Source: Prochlorococcus sp. AG-363-G03 (GTDB lineage: Bacteria; Cyanobacteriota; Cyanobacteriia; PCC-6307; Cyanobiaceae). From it: a stretch of 62,294 bases of DNA. Shown piece after piece: positions 1-8,121 of the stretch. Within the stretch, counting starts at the first letter, position 1. Each line of letters starts with the position of its first letter. The translations under genes and the position numbers were made by a program. The DNA is taken from the NCBI GenBank assembly GCA_003280265.1, contig QCFJ01000002.1, forward strand, positions 1-62,294, written 5' to 3'. The notes beneath the pieces are model-generated. The model had not been told where the DNA came from and ran no database searches. It worked only from the letters and a program-made list of their open reading frames with translations.

Positions 1-1
1 T

Positions 2-823
2 ATTTTAATTTCTTCAGACAAAAGTACTCTATATACCGCATATGTCCTTCTGAGGTCAAACAACCCGCCTAGCGGGATATTGGTTGCAACATTAGAAGGA
101 AAAGAAAATATGAAAGATTATAATCTTATGATTAGAAAAAAATATGGTGTGATAAATACATTCTCTCAATTAGCATGGTGGCCCATTTATAAATTTATAG
201 ATCAAAGAAATGATTTAATTCTTATAGATGATCTATATGGAAAACTTGAATATAAAAATATAGAACAACTATCCTTAAAATTAAATATTCCTATCCTAAA
301 GTTAAATTCATTTCGCTATGGAGTAAAAGAAGGAATTGATTTTATTAATTCATTTAAACCAGATTTCATAGTTATTCATACACCTTTTTGGGTATCTAAA
401 AAGGTAAGAGATTTATCTTCTCGTAAACTTGTTATTGGCTCACATCCTGGAATAGTTCCACATTTTCGAGGTTCAAGTTCCTCTTTTTGGAATAGATATT
501 ATGGTAGAAAGAATTGTCATGGTTATAGTATTTTTTATGTTAACTCAGGAGTTGATTCTGGTCCTTTAATAAAACAAAAAATTATTCCATACTCAAAAGA
601 CTATTCATTTATAGGAAATGATTATATTCTTCTTAAAATGATCTCAGAAGAATTAATTAATATAGTGAGTGGAATTGCGAATGGGAACATTCCTCTTGGA
701 ATAGAACAAAAGAATTTAAAACCTTCTCAGATATATAATGGACCCACAATATTTGAATATATTATTTTTATGATTATTGAATTCATCAGAAAATATTTCC
801 CATCTTTCAAAATGGATCAATAG
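2..823 (+). CDS. formyltransferase-family protein, N-terminus cut by window edge
   Basis: The frame is open from base 2 and no upstream start is visible, so the first codons probably lie outside the window; a TTG at 80 is the first possible start inside it but leaves out an in-frame hydrophobic beginning (ILISS, then TLYTAYVLL). The core resembles the formyl-transferase fold of methionyl-tRNA formyltransferase and sugar N-formyltransferases: SHPGIVPHFRG near 437-470 is the substrate loop and GVDSGPLI near 550-573 holds the conserved Asp. The usual Asn two residues before the loop His is Gly here, so the Asn-His-Asp triad is incomplete. It is followed 116 bp later by a polysaccharide deacetylase, and the same two families recur at 51893-53703. 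A role in decorating an amino sugar is inference; the family is fairly clear, activity is not. Confidence 0.75.
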   Translation: MLISSDKSTLYTAYVLLRSNNPPSGILVATLEGKENMKDYNLMIRKKYGVINTFSQLAWWPIYKFIDQRNDLILIDDLYGKLEYKNIEQLSLKLNIPILKLNSFRYGVKEGIDFINSFKPDFIVIHTPFWVSKKVRDLSSRKLVIGSHPGIVPHFRGSSSSFWNRYYGRKNCHGYSIFYVNSGVDSGPLIKQKIIPYSKDYSFIGNDYILLKMISEELINIVSGIANGNIPLGIEQKNLKPSQIYNGPTIFEYIIFMIIEFIRKYFPSFKMDQ

Positions 824-939
824 TAGAAATGTTAATCGATTTATTTAGAATGTCATTTTTTTTCAAATTAAAAGAATTTAATTATAGCTAATCATGGTAA
901 GATAATTAAATTAAGGTTATATAATCAAATCATTCTATT

Positions 940-1953
940 ATGAATAATTTCATTAAAATGATTAAAAATAAATTAATTTTTTTAATTAAAAGAATAATAA
1001 GTATAATTGTTTTTCCATTTTATTCGGAATATCCTCAAGTATTCCTGTACCATGAAGTATCTAATAATCCAAGTCAATTAGCTATTGATAATGGATTGTA
1101 TGTAAATAACAAAACTTTTGAAAATCAAGTAAAATGGATAATAAAAAGATATAGAGTTATTGATCCTATAGATATATTAAGTGATAAAATTGATGAATTT
1201 TCTAAGAAACCCTATGCAATAATCTCTTTTGATGATGGGAATTCATCTATATTTGAAAATGCAGCTCCTATATTAAGAAAATATGGACTTAAGGCATTAC
1301 TTTTTCTTAACATGGAATCTATAGAGGGAGCTACATTTATAGGTGGATTAGTAGCACATCAATTAAGCAAAAATAAGCTCTTTAAAAAAAGAATTTTTAA
1401 AAATAATAAAGGGAAAAAAGATCCATATCTAAGAGTAAACAAAGAACAAATTGATACCTTGCTTTTAAAAATGAAAGAAAATAAAAACTTCTCAAATAAT
1501 GTTAATTTATATATGGGTGAGTTTGGTAATTCATCTCAAGTCAATGAAAATCATGACGTTTTCGTATATGGAAGTCATTTATACAATCATTATAATGCAG
1601 TAATGTTAACAAAAAATGAGCTTAAAGAACAATTACAAAAAAATGCAAATTCACTATTAAAAAACAATGGAAATCCTTTATTTTTCTCTTATCCTTATGG
1701 GCAATCTGAAAGTTGTTATAATAACGATATTGATTCATTTATTAAAAATCAAAACATAGAAAAAATATTTTATGCTTCTGGGAAATTAAACAAGTCCTTG
1801 CGAAATACCTTCATAGATAGAATGTCAATGGATAATGTATTTAATATTGGTTTTATGAAATATAAGGTCGCTGGAGTTTACTTTTTGAATACCATAAGTA
1901 GAAATAAAAACTTTTATAGGCTGATTTCATTAATTCGCAATTTTAGTGGTTGA
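940..1953 (+). CDS. polysaccharide deacetylase family protein (NodB-like)
   Basis: 337 residues. After a short basic, hydrophobic N-terminus (about residues 10-28, possible membrane anchor) comes a NodB-type domain: SFDDG at 96-100 gives the catalytic and metal-binding Asp pair (D98, D99), H213 and H217 form the HxxxH metal motif in SHLYNH, and YPYG lies at 251-254. The family removes N- or O-acetyl groups from polysaccharide or lipid-linked sugars. It follows the formyltransferase-like gene at a 116-bp gap, an order that fits deacetylation of an amino sugar combined with formylation; this link is inferred. About 110 residues separate the two motif groups, longer than in minimal NodB domains. 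A homologous pair sits in opposite orientation at 51893-53703. Confidence 0.85.
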   Translation: MNNFIKMIKNKLIFLIKRIISIIVFPFYSEYPQVFLYHEVSNNPSQLAIDNGLYVNNKTFENQVKWIIKRYRVIDPIDILSDKIDEFSKKPYAIISFDDGNSSIFENAAPILRKYGLKALLFLNMESIEGATFIGGLVAHQLSKNKLFKKRIFKNNKGKKDPYLRVNKEQIDTLLLKMKENKNFSNNVNLYMGEFGNSSQVNENHDVFVYGSHLYNHYNAVMLTKNELKEQLQKNANSLLKNNGNPLFFSYPYGQSESCYNNDIDSFIKNQNIEKIFYASGKLNKSLRNTFIDRMSMDNVFNIGFMKYKVAGVYFLNTISRNKNFYRLISLIRNFSG

Positions 1954-2065
1954 ATTTATTTGCTTAAAGGATATTTCAAACGAATATAATCATGATAGCT
2001 GAGTTAACGTTATATACCAATTCTTATATTAAAGGTATGATAGGAAAAAGTACTATAAAATCAAT

Positions 2066-2647
2066 ATGAATCCTAATAAAAATCAATCAGACATCCTATT
2101 CTTAGAGGACTACTGGTCAAGATATAAAGAAATTTTATTCAAATCAAGAGATGATGAAAGTATTTTGTCTTTAAGAGATAACTTTGGAAAAACAGTTAAT
2201 TCAGGTGGTAGATTAATATTTATTGGGAATGGAGCAAGTGCATCATTGGCCAGTCATGCAGCTGCAGACTTTACAAAACAAGCAAAAATACCTGCAATTG
2301 CGTTTAATGATCATAATTTAGTGACTGCATTATCAAATGATTATGGATATGATAAATGGGTTGAAAAAGCTATTTCATACTATGCACAACCAAAGGATAG
2401 GGTTATATTTATTAGCGTAAGTGGTAACTCTCCAAACCTTGTTAATGGATTAAAATACTCAAAATCTAAAGGATTCAATACTGCAAGTCTTACTGGGTCT
2501 TCTCCTGATAATTATTTACGTAAAAATTCCGAATGTTCATTGTGGGTAGATAGTCATGCATATAATATTGTAGAATCTATACATACAATTTGGATTACAC
2601 TAATTATTGATTTATTTGTTGGTCATGCTGAATATCCTGTTTCTTAA
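2066..2647 (+). CDS. gmhA: phosphoheptose isomerase (sedoheptulose 7-phosphate isomerase)
   Basis: 193 residues, the normal GmhA size. A single SIS domain is visible: FIGNGASAS at 52-60, H64 in the ligand-binding segment, SVSGNSPN at 117-124 for phosphate binding, and a C-terminal helix with E170 and H173 where GmhA carries its metal-site residues. GmhA converts sedoheptulose 7-phosphate to D-glycero-D-manno-heptose 7-phosphate in the cytoplasm, the first step to nucleotide-activated heptose. The next genes encode a GmhB-like phosphatase, a nucleotidyltransferase and a heptose-kinase-like fusion, which supports the call. The acidic residue after H64 is Asp68 rather than the usual Glu, so a relative acting on another sugar phosphate cannot be excluded. 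Confidence 0.88.
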   Translation: MNPNKNQSDILFLEDYWSRYKEILFKSRDDESILSLRDNFGKTVNSGGRLIFIGNGASASLASHAAADFTKQAKIPAIAFNDHNLVTALSNDYGYDKWVEKAISYYAQPKDRVIFISVSGNSPNLVNGLKYSKSKGFNTASLTGSSPDNYLRKNSECSLWVDSHAYNIVESIHTIWITLIIDLFVGHAEYPVS

Positions 2648-2660
2648 ATAATCTCAAAAT

Positions 2661-3353
2661 ATGTTAAAAAAAAATAATTATGGTCTTTCTATCAATCAGC
2701 ATAGATACATAAAAAGTGATTCTCTTTTAAATTGCAAAAAAAGTTTTACCAAGAAAAATAAAGCTTTAATATTCGATAGAGATGGAGTAATTATAAAAGA
2801 AGAAAATTATATAAAAGATCCTCGCAAAGTATCACTTGAAATAGGCGTATACAAACTTATAAATACTGCCTCCCGATTAGATTGGAAAATAGTTATTGTA
2901 ACTAATCAATCTGGTATATTTCGTGGATATTTCGGATGGAAAGATTACGAGAAAGTTACTGAAATCATGATTAAAATGTCAGGTAAGAGTTGCCCCATAG
3001 ATGCAATATACGCTAACGGCGAAGGTCCGAATTCATTAATAACAAGTTGGAGAAAACCAAGCCCCGAAATGATAAAGCAAGCGACAGAGGATTTACAGCT
3101 TGATTTGTCTAAATCAATTATGTTTGGAGATAGACTAAGTGATTTAGTCTCAGGAGAAAATGCCGGAGTAGGTCGATTAATACATCTTGAAACTGGCCAT
3201 GGTTTAAAAGAAAAAGAATTAATTAAAACTAAACTTTTACAGATAAATAATAAAATTGAATCTCAAGATAATTCACTAAAATTAAAAAAAGCAATCCCAA
3301 AAGTAATATTTTTACGCTCTCTAAAAGAATTTAACTATAACTATCTTTATTAA
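2661..3353 (+). CDS. gmhB: heptose bisphosphate 7-phosphatase-like HAD hydrolase
   Basis: 230 residues starting 13 bp after gmhA. HAD motif I is IFDRDGVI (D39 and D41), motif II is TNQSG at 81-85, a RKPSPEM loop provides the conserved Lys, and FGDRLSDL is motif IV. This is the histidinol-phosphatase/GmhB subgroup, which removes the 7-phosphate of heptose 1,7-bisphosphate. Two things differ from typical GmhB: the Cys/His zinc loop before RKP is missing (only one Cys, in CPID), and the protein carries about 30 extra N-terminal residues plus a basic C-terminal tail. The heptose role rests on both motifs and neighbours. Confidence 0.82.
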   Translation: MLKKNNYGLSINQHRYIKSDSLLNCKKSFTKKNKALIFDRDGVIIKEENYIKDPRKVSLEIGVYKLINTASRLDWKIVIVTNQSGIFRGYFGWKDYEKVTEIMIKMSGKSCPIDAIYANGEGPNSLITSWRKPSPEMIKQATEDLQLDLSKSIMFGDRLSDLVSGENAGVGRLIHLETGHGLKEKELIKTKLLQINNKIESQDNSLKLKKAIPKVIFLRSLKEFNYNYLY

Positions 3354-3367
3354 AAAAAGGGATTAAA

Positions 3368-4612
3368 ATGACAATAAATAAAATTATTGAAACAGACATA
3401 TTAATCATAGGAGGAGGAATGGTTGGTCTTTCTATTGCACATCAAATTTTAGAAAGAAAATTAGCAAAAAATATATGTATATTGGATAAAGAAAATAAAC
3501 TTGGGAAACATAGTTCTGGCAGAAATAGTGGAGTATTACATGCTGGACTATATTATAAACCTGAAACAATTAAAGCAAAAGTATGTGTTAATGGAGCCAA
3601 AAGACTTAAAGAATGGGTTATAAAAAGAAATTTACCTATCAATAAATGCGGAAAGGTTATTATTCCCCAGGAAAATTGCCTTGATTCTAAATTAGATTTA
3701 CTATTTGAACGTGGAGTAAGAAATGGAGCCAAAGTAGAAATATGGAATAACAAACAATTAAAAAAATTTATGCCCGAAGTGAGTTCATCATCTGGAAGAG
3801 CAATATGGAGCCCAGGAACATGTGTAATAAATCCAATTAAAGTAATTGAAAGTTTACAATCTGAGTTAATTTATAAAGGAGTAAGAATTCTGACCTCTAA
3901 TGATAATGCCTATTCTTGGAAAGTTGAACCCGAAAATAGGAAATTAATATTGATTGATGGTAAAATAATAAAATACAAATTACTATTCAATTGTGCAGGA
4001 CTTCAAGCTGACAAAGTTGCACATTTATTTAATATAGGTAAAGAGTATAAATTAATTCCATTCAAAGGTCTATATTGGCAATTACGCAAAGAATCTCGTA
4101 TTCAAATTAAAGCAAACATTTATCCTGTTCCAGATTTAAATATGCCATTTCTTGGTGTTCATTTTACGCCCAGTTCAGATAAAATACCAAATGTATATAT
4201 AGGACCAACAGCCACACCAGCCTTAGGTCGAGAAAATTACAATTTAATGAATTCTATTGAACCATTAGCTTCAATAATGAACTTAAGCACACTAGCAAGA
4301 CAATATATTCTTGGGAAAGGAGGTTTTAGAGGCTATACACATGAACAACTTCTTTTATTTATATTCCCTTTATTTTTAAAATCGGCAAAGAAGCTAATAC
4401 CCTCAATTGATTACAAAGATATAGAGCCAAGTAAAAAAGTAGGAATTAGATCTCAGTTATTTAATAAAAAAAGCAAAAGACTAGAAGATGATTTCTTATG
4501 CTTAAAAGGAGAAAGTAGTATACATATTTTAAATGCTATATCACCTGCTTTTACTGCAAGTTTTGAATTGGCAGATCTTATATTAGATAATTCAAAAGAA
4601 CTCTTGCAATGA
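3368..4612 (+). CDS. lhgO: FAD-dependent oxidoreductase, L-2-hydroxyglutarate oxidase-like
   Basis: 414 residues, typical of LhgO/DAO-family enzymes. The N-terminal Rossmann dinucleotide motif is IIGGGMVGLS at 13-22, followed by the characteristic SSGRNSGVLHAGLYY segment at 49-63 that contacts FAD. The start is backed by a good ribosome-binding site (AGGGA 9 bp upstream). Known members oxidise L-2-hydroxyglutarate to 2-oxoglutarate. Here the gene lies between gmhB and an hddC-like gene and its stop overlaps the next start (ATGA), so it is probably expressed as part of the heptose operon. Oxidation of a sugar hydroxyl is a possible alternative substrate; nothing in the sequence decides this. 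Confidence 0.8.
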   Translation: MTINKIIETDILIIGGGMVGLSIAHQILERKLAKNICILDKENKLGKHSSGRNSGVLHAGLYYKPETIKAKVCVNGAKRLKEWVIKRNLPINKCGKVIIPQENCLDSKLDLLFERGVRNGAKVEIWNNKQLKKFMPEVSSSSGRAIWSPGTCVINPIKVIESLQSELIYKGVRILTSNDNAYSWKVEPENRKLILIDGKIIKYKLLFNCAGLQADKVAHLFNIGKEYKLIPFKGLYWQLRKESRIQIKANIYPVPDLNMPFLGVHFTPSSDKIPNVYIGPTATPALGRENYNLMNSIEPLASIMNLSTLARQYILGKGGFRGYTHEQLLLFIFPLFLKSAKKLIPSIDYKDIEPSKKVGIRSQLFNKKSKRLEDDFLCLKGESSIHILNAISPAFTASFELADLILDNSKELLQ

Positions 4613-5322
4613 ACAAAAAATCTATCCGAGCATTACTACTCTCTGCTGGCTATGGAACAAGGCTAAGGCCCATAACTAACAAAACCCCAAAATGTCTTGT
4701 AGAAATAAATGGAGTGCCATTATTAAAACATTGGATTGACACTCTTCATATTGCTGGCATCAAATCATTAATGATAAATACTCATTATTTAGCTAGCCAA
4801 GTAAAATCTTATATAAATTCATTAGATGTTGAAGATATGGAGATAATTATTTCCCATGAAGAAACTCTTTTAGGAACAGCAGGGACACTTATGGAGAATA
4901 TTAATTTTTTTGATAAAGATATAGGTTTAATAATACATGCAGATAACTATACTCAACTAAATATCAATGATTTAGTTAATGCTCATATTAACAAAAATAA
5001 TGATTGCCTAATTACCATGCTTACATTTACTACAGATAATCCTACGTCATGTGGAATAGTTAAAATAAACAATAAAGGAATTGTTCAACATTTCTTTGAG
5101 AAGAGTAAAGAAAATCATGGGAACATTGCAAATGGAGCAATATATGCTTTTGATCAAAAGTTTATTAATTGGATTAAGGGTATTAATCCTAAACCAAAAG
5201 ACTTTAGCTTAGATATTTTACCTCTTTTAATGGGTAGAATAAACACATACCATACTCAGAAGTCATACATTGATATTGGAACGCCAGATTCATTAAGAAA
5301 AGCAAACTCCATATATTTATAG
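4609..5322 (+). CDS. hddC: sugar-1-phosphate nucleotidyltransferase, HddC-like
   Basis: 237 residues, compact single NTP-transferase domain with the signature LLLSAGYGTRLRPIT at 9-23 and PKCL at 27-30 supplying the catalytic Lys. The HEETLLGTAGTL segment and the short length match D-glycero-D-manno-heptose 1-phosphate guanylyltransferase (HddC) and related mannose-1-phosphate guanylyltransferases. It overlaps the upstream oxidoreductase by 4 bp. Together with GmhA and GmhB it suggests GDP-heptose for the O-chain. The usual GHMP kinase HddA is not in the window; the only candidate heptose kinase is the PfkB domain of the next gene, which in classical HldE makes the other anomer. GDP specificity is inferred from family resemblance. 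Confidence 0.75.
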   Translation: MNKKSIRALLLSAGYGTRLRPITNKTPKCLVEINGVPLLKHWIDTLHIAGIKSLMINTHYLASQVKSYINSLDVEDMEIIISHEETLLGTAGTLMENINFFDKDIGLIIHADNYTQLNINDLVNAHINKNNDCLITMLTFTTDNPTSCGIVKINNKGIVQHFFEKSKENHGNIANGAIYAFDQKFINWIKGINPKPKDFSLDILPLLMGRINTYHTQKSYIDIGTPDSLRKANSIYL

Positions 5323-5484
5323 AAGTAAATAAACTGATTTTAATTTTAAAAATAGATTATTTTAACTAAAATATAAAGTTAAAATGCAAATAAAAATTTT
5401 ATATCTCAAACCATATGATTAAATTAATGATACCAATAAATAGTTGCATCAGCACATAAAATCCTAACAGATATCTTAAATTAC

Positions 5485-5512
5485 TTTACCTAAAAACTAT
5501 TCATGATAAAAT
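5485..5512 (+). promoter_or_regulatory. possible sigma70-type promoter for the kinase/nucleotidyltransferase fusion
   Basis: TTTACC at 5485-5490 and TAAAAT at 5507-5512 are separated by 16 bp, 24 bp before the downstream start, in a 213-bp AT-rich gap. This is pattern matching only; in sequence this AT-rich, hexamer matches occur by chance. Confidence 0.3.
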
Positions 5513-5535
5513 AGAAGTATTACTGTTTAAAAATA

Positions 5536-7080
5536 ATGGTGACCAAGGGATTTGAAAATAATACAGAGAATAGAATCATCAGAATGACTTCAAAAAAAAA
5601 GAACTTTCCTTTTAATAAATCAAAAAAAATAATAATGGCTTATGGGCATTTTAGCAGTATCCATCCAGGCCATATTAGATATTTAAAATATGCAAAAAGC
5701 CTTGGACAAATACTCATAGTAGCTTTAATAGGTGATTCGGGTTCGGGGAACGCAAATCGATTTAAATACTCAGCATCAAACAGGGCAGAAGGCTTACTTA
5801 GTTTAAATATGTGTGATTATATTATTGAATTAGATAATGATGATCTTGCCTCCGCAATTAAGGAAGTCAACCCAAAGCATTTAGTTCTAGGTACAGAGCT
5901 AAAAAACAATCAAAGTATTGAAATTAGATCTGCAATCGAAACTTCAAGATCACAAAAAGTAAAAGTTATTTTTCATGCCGGTGAAATTCAATATGCTTCA
6001 ACAGACTTATTAAGAGATAATGAATCTGTTCTCTATCAAGAAAGAAGGGACTTGTTCTTCAAAGCCTGTGAAAGACAGAACATCTCACCAGATAAATTGG
6101 CTTCAAAATTAGATAAGCTCAAGAACTGCAAAATGCTGGTAATAGGAGATACAATAATTGATCAATATACCGCATGTGAAGCAATAGGGATGAGTGCGGA
6201 GTCTCCAGTAATTGTAGTAAGGGAATTAAAAGATAGAATTTTTATTGGAGGGGCAGCCGTGGTGGCTGCTCATGTTAGGGCGTTAGGATCAAAATGTACA
6301 TTTGTAAGCGTAGTTGGTGATGACCAAAATGGATCACTAACTAAAAGTGAATTGGAAAAATTAGATATCGAAGCTTCAATTGTTATTGATAAATCCAGGC
6401 CAACAACTTTCAAAAAAAGATATATGGTTGAGAATCAAAAACTATTTAGAGTTAGCAGAATTGAAGAACACGAACTAGATTATGATATTGAAGAAAAAGT
6501 CATTCAAATTCTTAGAAAGAATGCACCATTTATTGATGGAATAATAATTAGTGACTTTACTTATGGAGTTATAACTCAAAGAATTAATGAAGAAATAATG
6601 AGTCTTGTAGATAAGTATTCCATAGGAGTTTATGCCGATCTTCAATGCAGTAGTCAAATAGGTTCTATCACAAAATTTGTTGGAGTTAATCTACTGACAC
6701 CCAACGAAAGGGAAGCTCGTTTAGCATTACAAGATAAAGTTTCAGGTATTCAAGCACTAGCAAACATACTTATTAATAAAACAAATTGCCAAAACTTAAT
6801 TATGAAACTAGATAGCCAAGGATTTATAGTTTATGAAAAAGATAAAACTGGGAATATTATAAATCAACATTACCCTGCATTATCTATAAATCCATTAGAT
6901 GTTACTGGTGCTGGCGATTCACTTTTAGCATTAATTTCTACATGCTTATCCTCTAAAATAAATATAATGGAGGCATCAGCCCTGGCCTGTTTTATGAGTG
7001 CAATAGCTGTTGAGACTATAGGCAATAAGCCAATTAATCAATTAGAACTTAAGAAAAAAATTATTGAATACACAACCTAA
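5536..7080 (+). CDS. fused cytidylyltransferase-like / PfkB-family heptose kinase-like protein (HldE domains in reversed order)
   Basis: 514 residues. Residues about 32-160 form a nucleotidyltransferase domain with the HxGH signature HPGH at 43-46 and an SNRAE segment where HldE-type enzymes have their nucleotide-binding motif. Residues about 195-510 form a ribokinase/PfkB kinase with GDTIIDQY at 204-211, GGAAVVAAH at 238-246, TPNEREA near 388-394 and the catalytic GAGD at 458-461. Both halves resemble bifunctional HldE/RfaE, but HldE has kinase first and transferase last; here the order is reversed. The context (gmhA, gmhB, hddC) supports heptose phosphorylation and activation. Another in-frame ATG at 5584 would drop 16 N-terminal residues that match neither domain. 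Confidence 0.8.
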   Translation: MVTKGFENNTENRIIRMTSKKKNFPFNKSKKIIMAYGHFSSIHPGHIRYLKYAKSLGQILIVALIGDSGSGNANRFKYSASNRAEGLLSLNMCDYIIELDNDDLASAIKEVNPKHLVLGTELKNNQSIEIRSAIETSRSQKVKVIFHAGEIQYASTDLLRDNESVLYQERRDLFFKACERQNISPDKLASKLDKLKNCKMLVIGDTIIDQYTACEAIGMSAESPVIVVRELKDRIFIGGAAVVAAHVRALGSKCTFVSVVGDDQNGSLTKSELEKLDIEASIVIDKSRPTTFKKRYMVENQKLFRVSRIEEHELDYDIEEKVIQILRKNAPFIDGIIISDFTYGVITQRINEEIMSLVDKYSIGVYADLQCSSQIGSITKFVGVNLLTPNEREARLALQDKVSGIQALANILINKTNCQNLIMKLDSQGFIVYEKDKTGNIINQHYPALSINPLDVTGAGDSLLALISTCLSSKINIMEASALACFMSAIAVETIGNKPINQLELKKKIIEYTT

Positions 7081-7098
7081 ATATAAGAGATCTTATAT
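7081..7098. repeat. small perfect inverted repeat after the fusion gene
   Basis: ATATAAG and CTTATAT flank a 4-base loop directly after the stop codon at 7080. It may contribute to 3'-end formation, but it has no GC pairs of note and no clear T-tract. Confidence 0.3.
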
Positions 7099-7172
7099 GT
7101 AAATTTTATAAATATTTATTCTTAATATTATTCAATAGATGTTATATTCTTAATTAATAATTCAACAATTTA

Positions 7173-8117
7173 ATGAAAATTCTAGTTACAGGAGGTTGTG
7201 GATATAAAGGATCTGTTTTAATACCTAAGTTATTAACTCAAGGATTTGAAGTTACATCTTATGATTCTCAATGGTTCGGATCATATTTAGACGATCATCC
7301 CAATCTTACAAATATAAAAGGTGACATAAGAGATATTAATTCATTAAATCTTGAAGGTTTTAATACAATTATTCATTTTGCAAATGTTGCTAATGATCCT
7401 GCTGTCGAACTTAATCCTACAATGAGTTGGGAAATTAATGTACTAGCTTCTCAGCAATTAGCCGAAAAAGCAAAAAGATCAGGGGTCGAACAATTAATAT
7501 ATGCTAGTTCAGGTAGTGTTTACGGTGTAAAAGTTGAAGATAAAGTAACTGAAGATTTAGAACTTGTACCTATATCTGTTTACAATAAGACTAAAATGGT
7601 AGCTGAAAGGATATTTTTGAGTTATTCAGATGATATGAAAATTCATTGTATTAGACCAGCAACAGTATGTGGAATATCCCCTAGAATGAGATTGGATGTA
7701 GCAGTTAATATGTTGACAATGCAAGCACTTAAGAATGGTAGTATTACTGTCCTTGGTGGCAGTCAAACAAGACCAAATATACATATAGATGATATTGCTG
7801 ATTTATATATACATTTATTAAATAATAGAAATGTCATTAAAACAGGAACCTACAATGCGGGCTTTGAAAATATTACAATTCTTGATATAGCTAACATGAT
7901 AAAAGAAAAATTAGAATGTGAAATAGTTATTAAAGATTCTAATGATCCAAGAAGCTATAGACAAGATTCTGGGAAAATAATATCTACTGGTTTCAAACCT
8001 AAAAAATCAGTGGATATTGCAATCAAAGAATTAATTGAGGCCTATAAAAAAGGGCAGCTTGTAGATACTCCTAATGCATATACTGTAAAATGGATGAAGG
8101 AAAATAATATAAAATAA
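7173..8117 (+). CDS. NAD-dependent nucleotide-sugar epimerase/dehydratase (extended SDR)
   Basis: 314 residues. The NAD-binding glycine motif is TGGCGYKGS at 6-14, with the active-site segment ASSGSVYG at 111-118 and the catalytic Tyr-Lys pair in YNKTK (Y137, K141). SRPNIHIDD-like text near residues 200-210 (TRPNIHIDDIA) is typical of extended SDRs acting on nucleotide sugars. It precedes a second SDR by 4 bp, and two aminotransferases follow, so it probably contributes to making a 4-keto or epimerised sugar that is then aminated. The exact reaction (4-epimerase, dehydratase or reductase) cannot be read from the sequence. Confidence 0.82.
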   Translation: MKILVTGGCGYKGSVLIPKLLTQGFEVTSYDSQWFGSYLDDHPNLTNIKGDIRDINSLNLEGFNTIIHFANVANDPAVELNPTMSWEINVLASQQLAEKAKRSGVEQLIYASSGSVYGVKVEDKVTEDLELVPISVYNKTKMVAERIFLSYSDDMKIHCIRPATVCGISPRMRLDVAVNMLTMQALKNGSITVLGGSQTRPNIHIDDIADLYIHLLNNRNVIKTGTYNAGFENITILDIANMIKEKLECEIVIKDSNDPRSYRQDSGKIISTGFKPKKSVDIAIKELIEAYKKGQLVDTPNAYTVKWMKENNIK

Positions 8118-8121
8118 AAAA

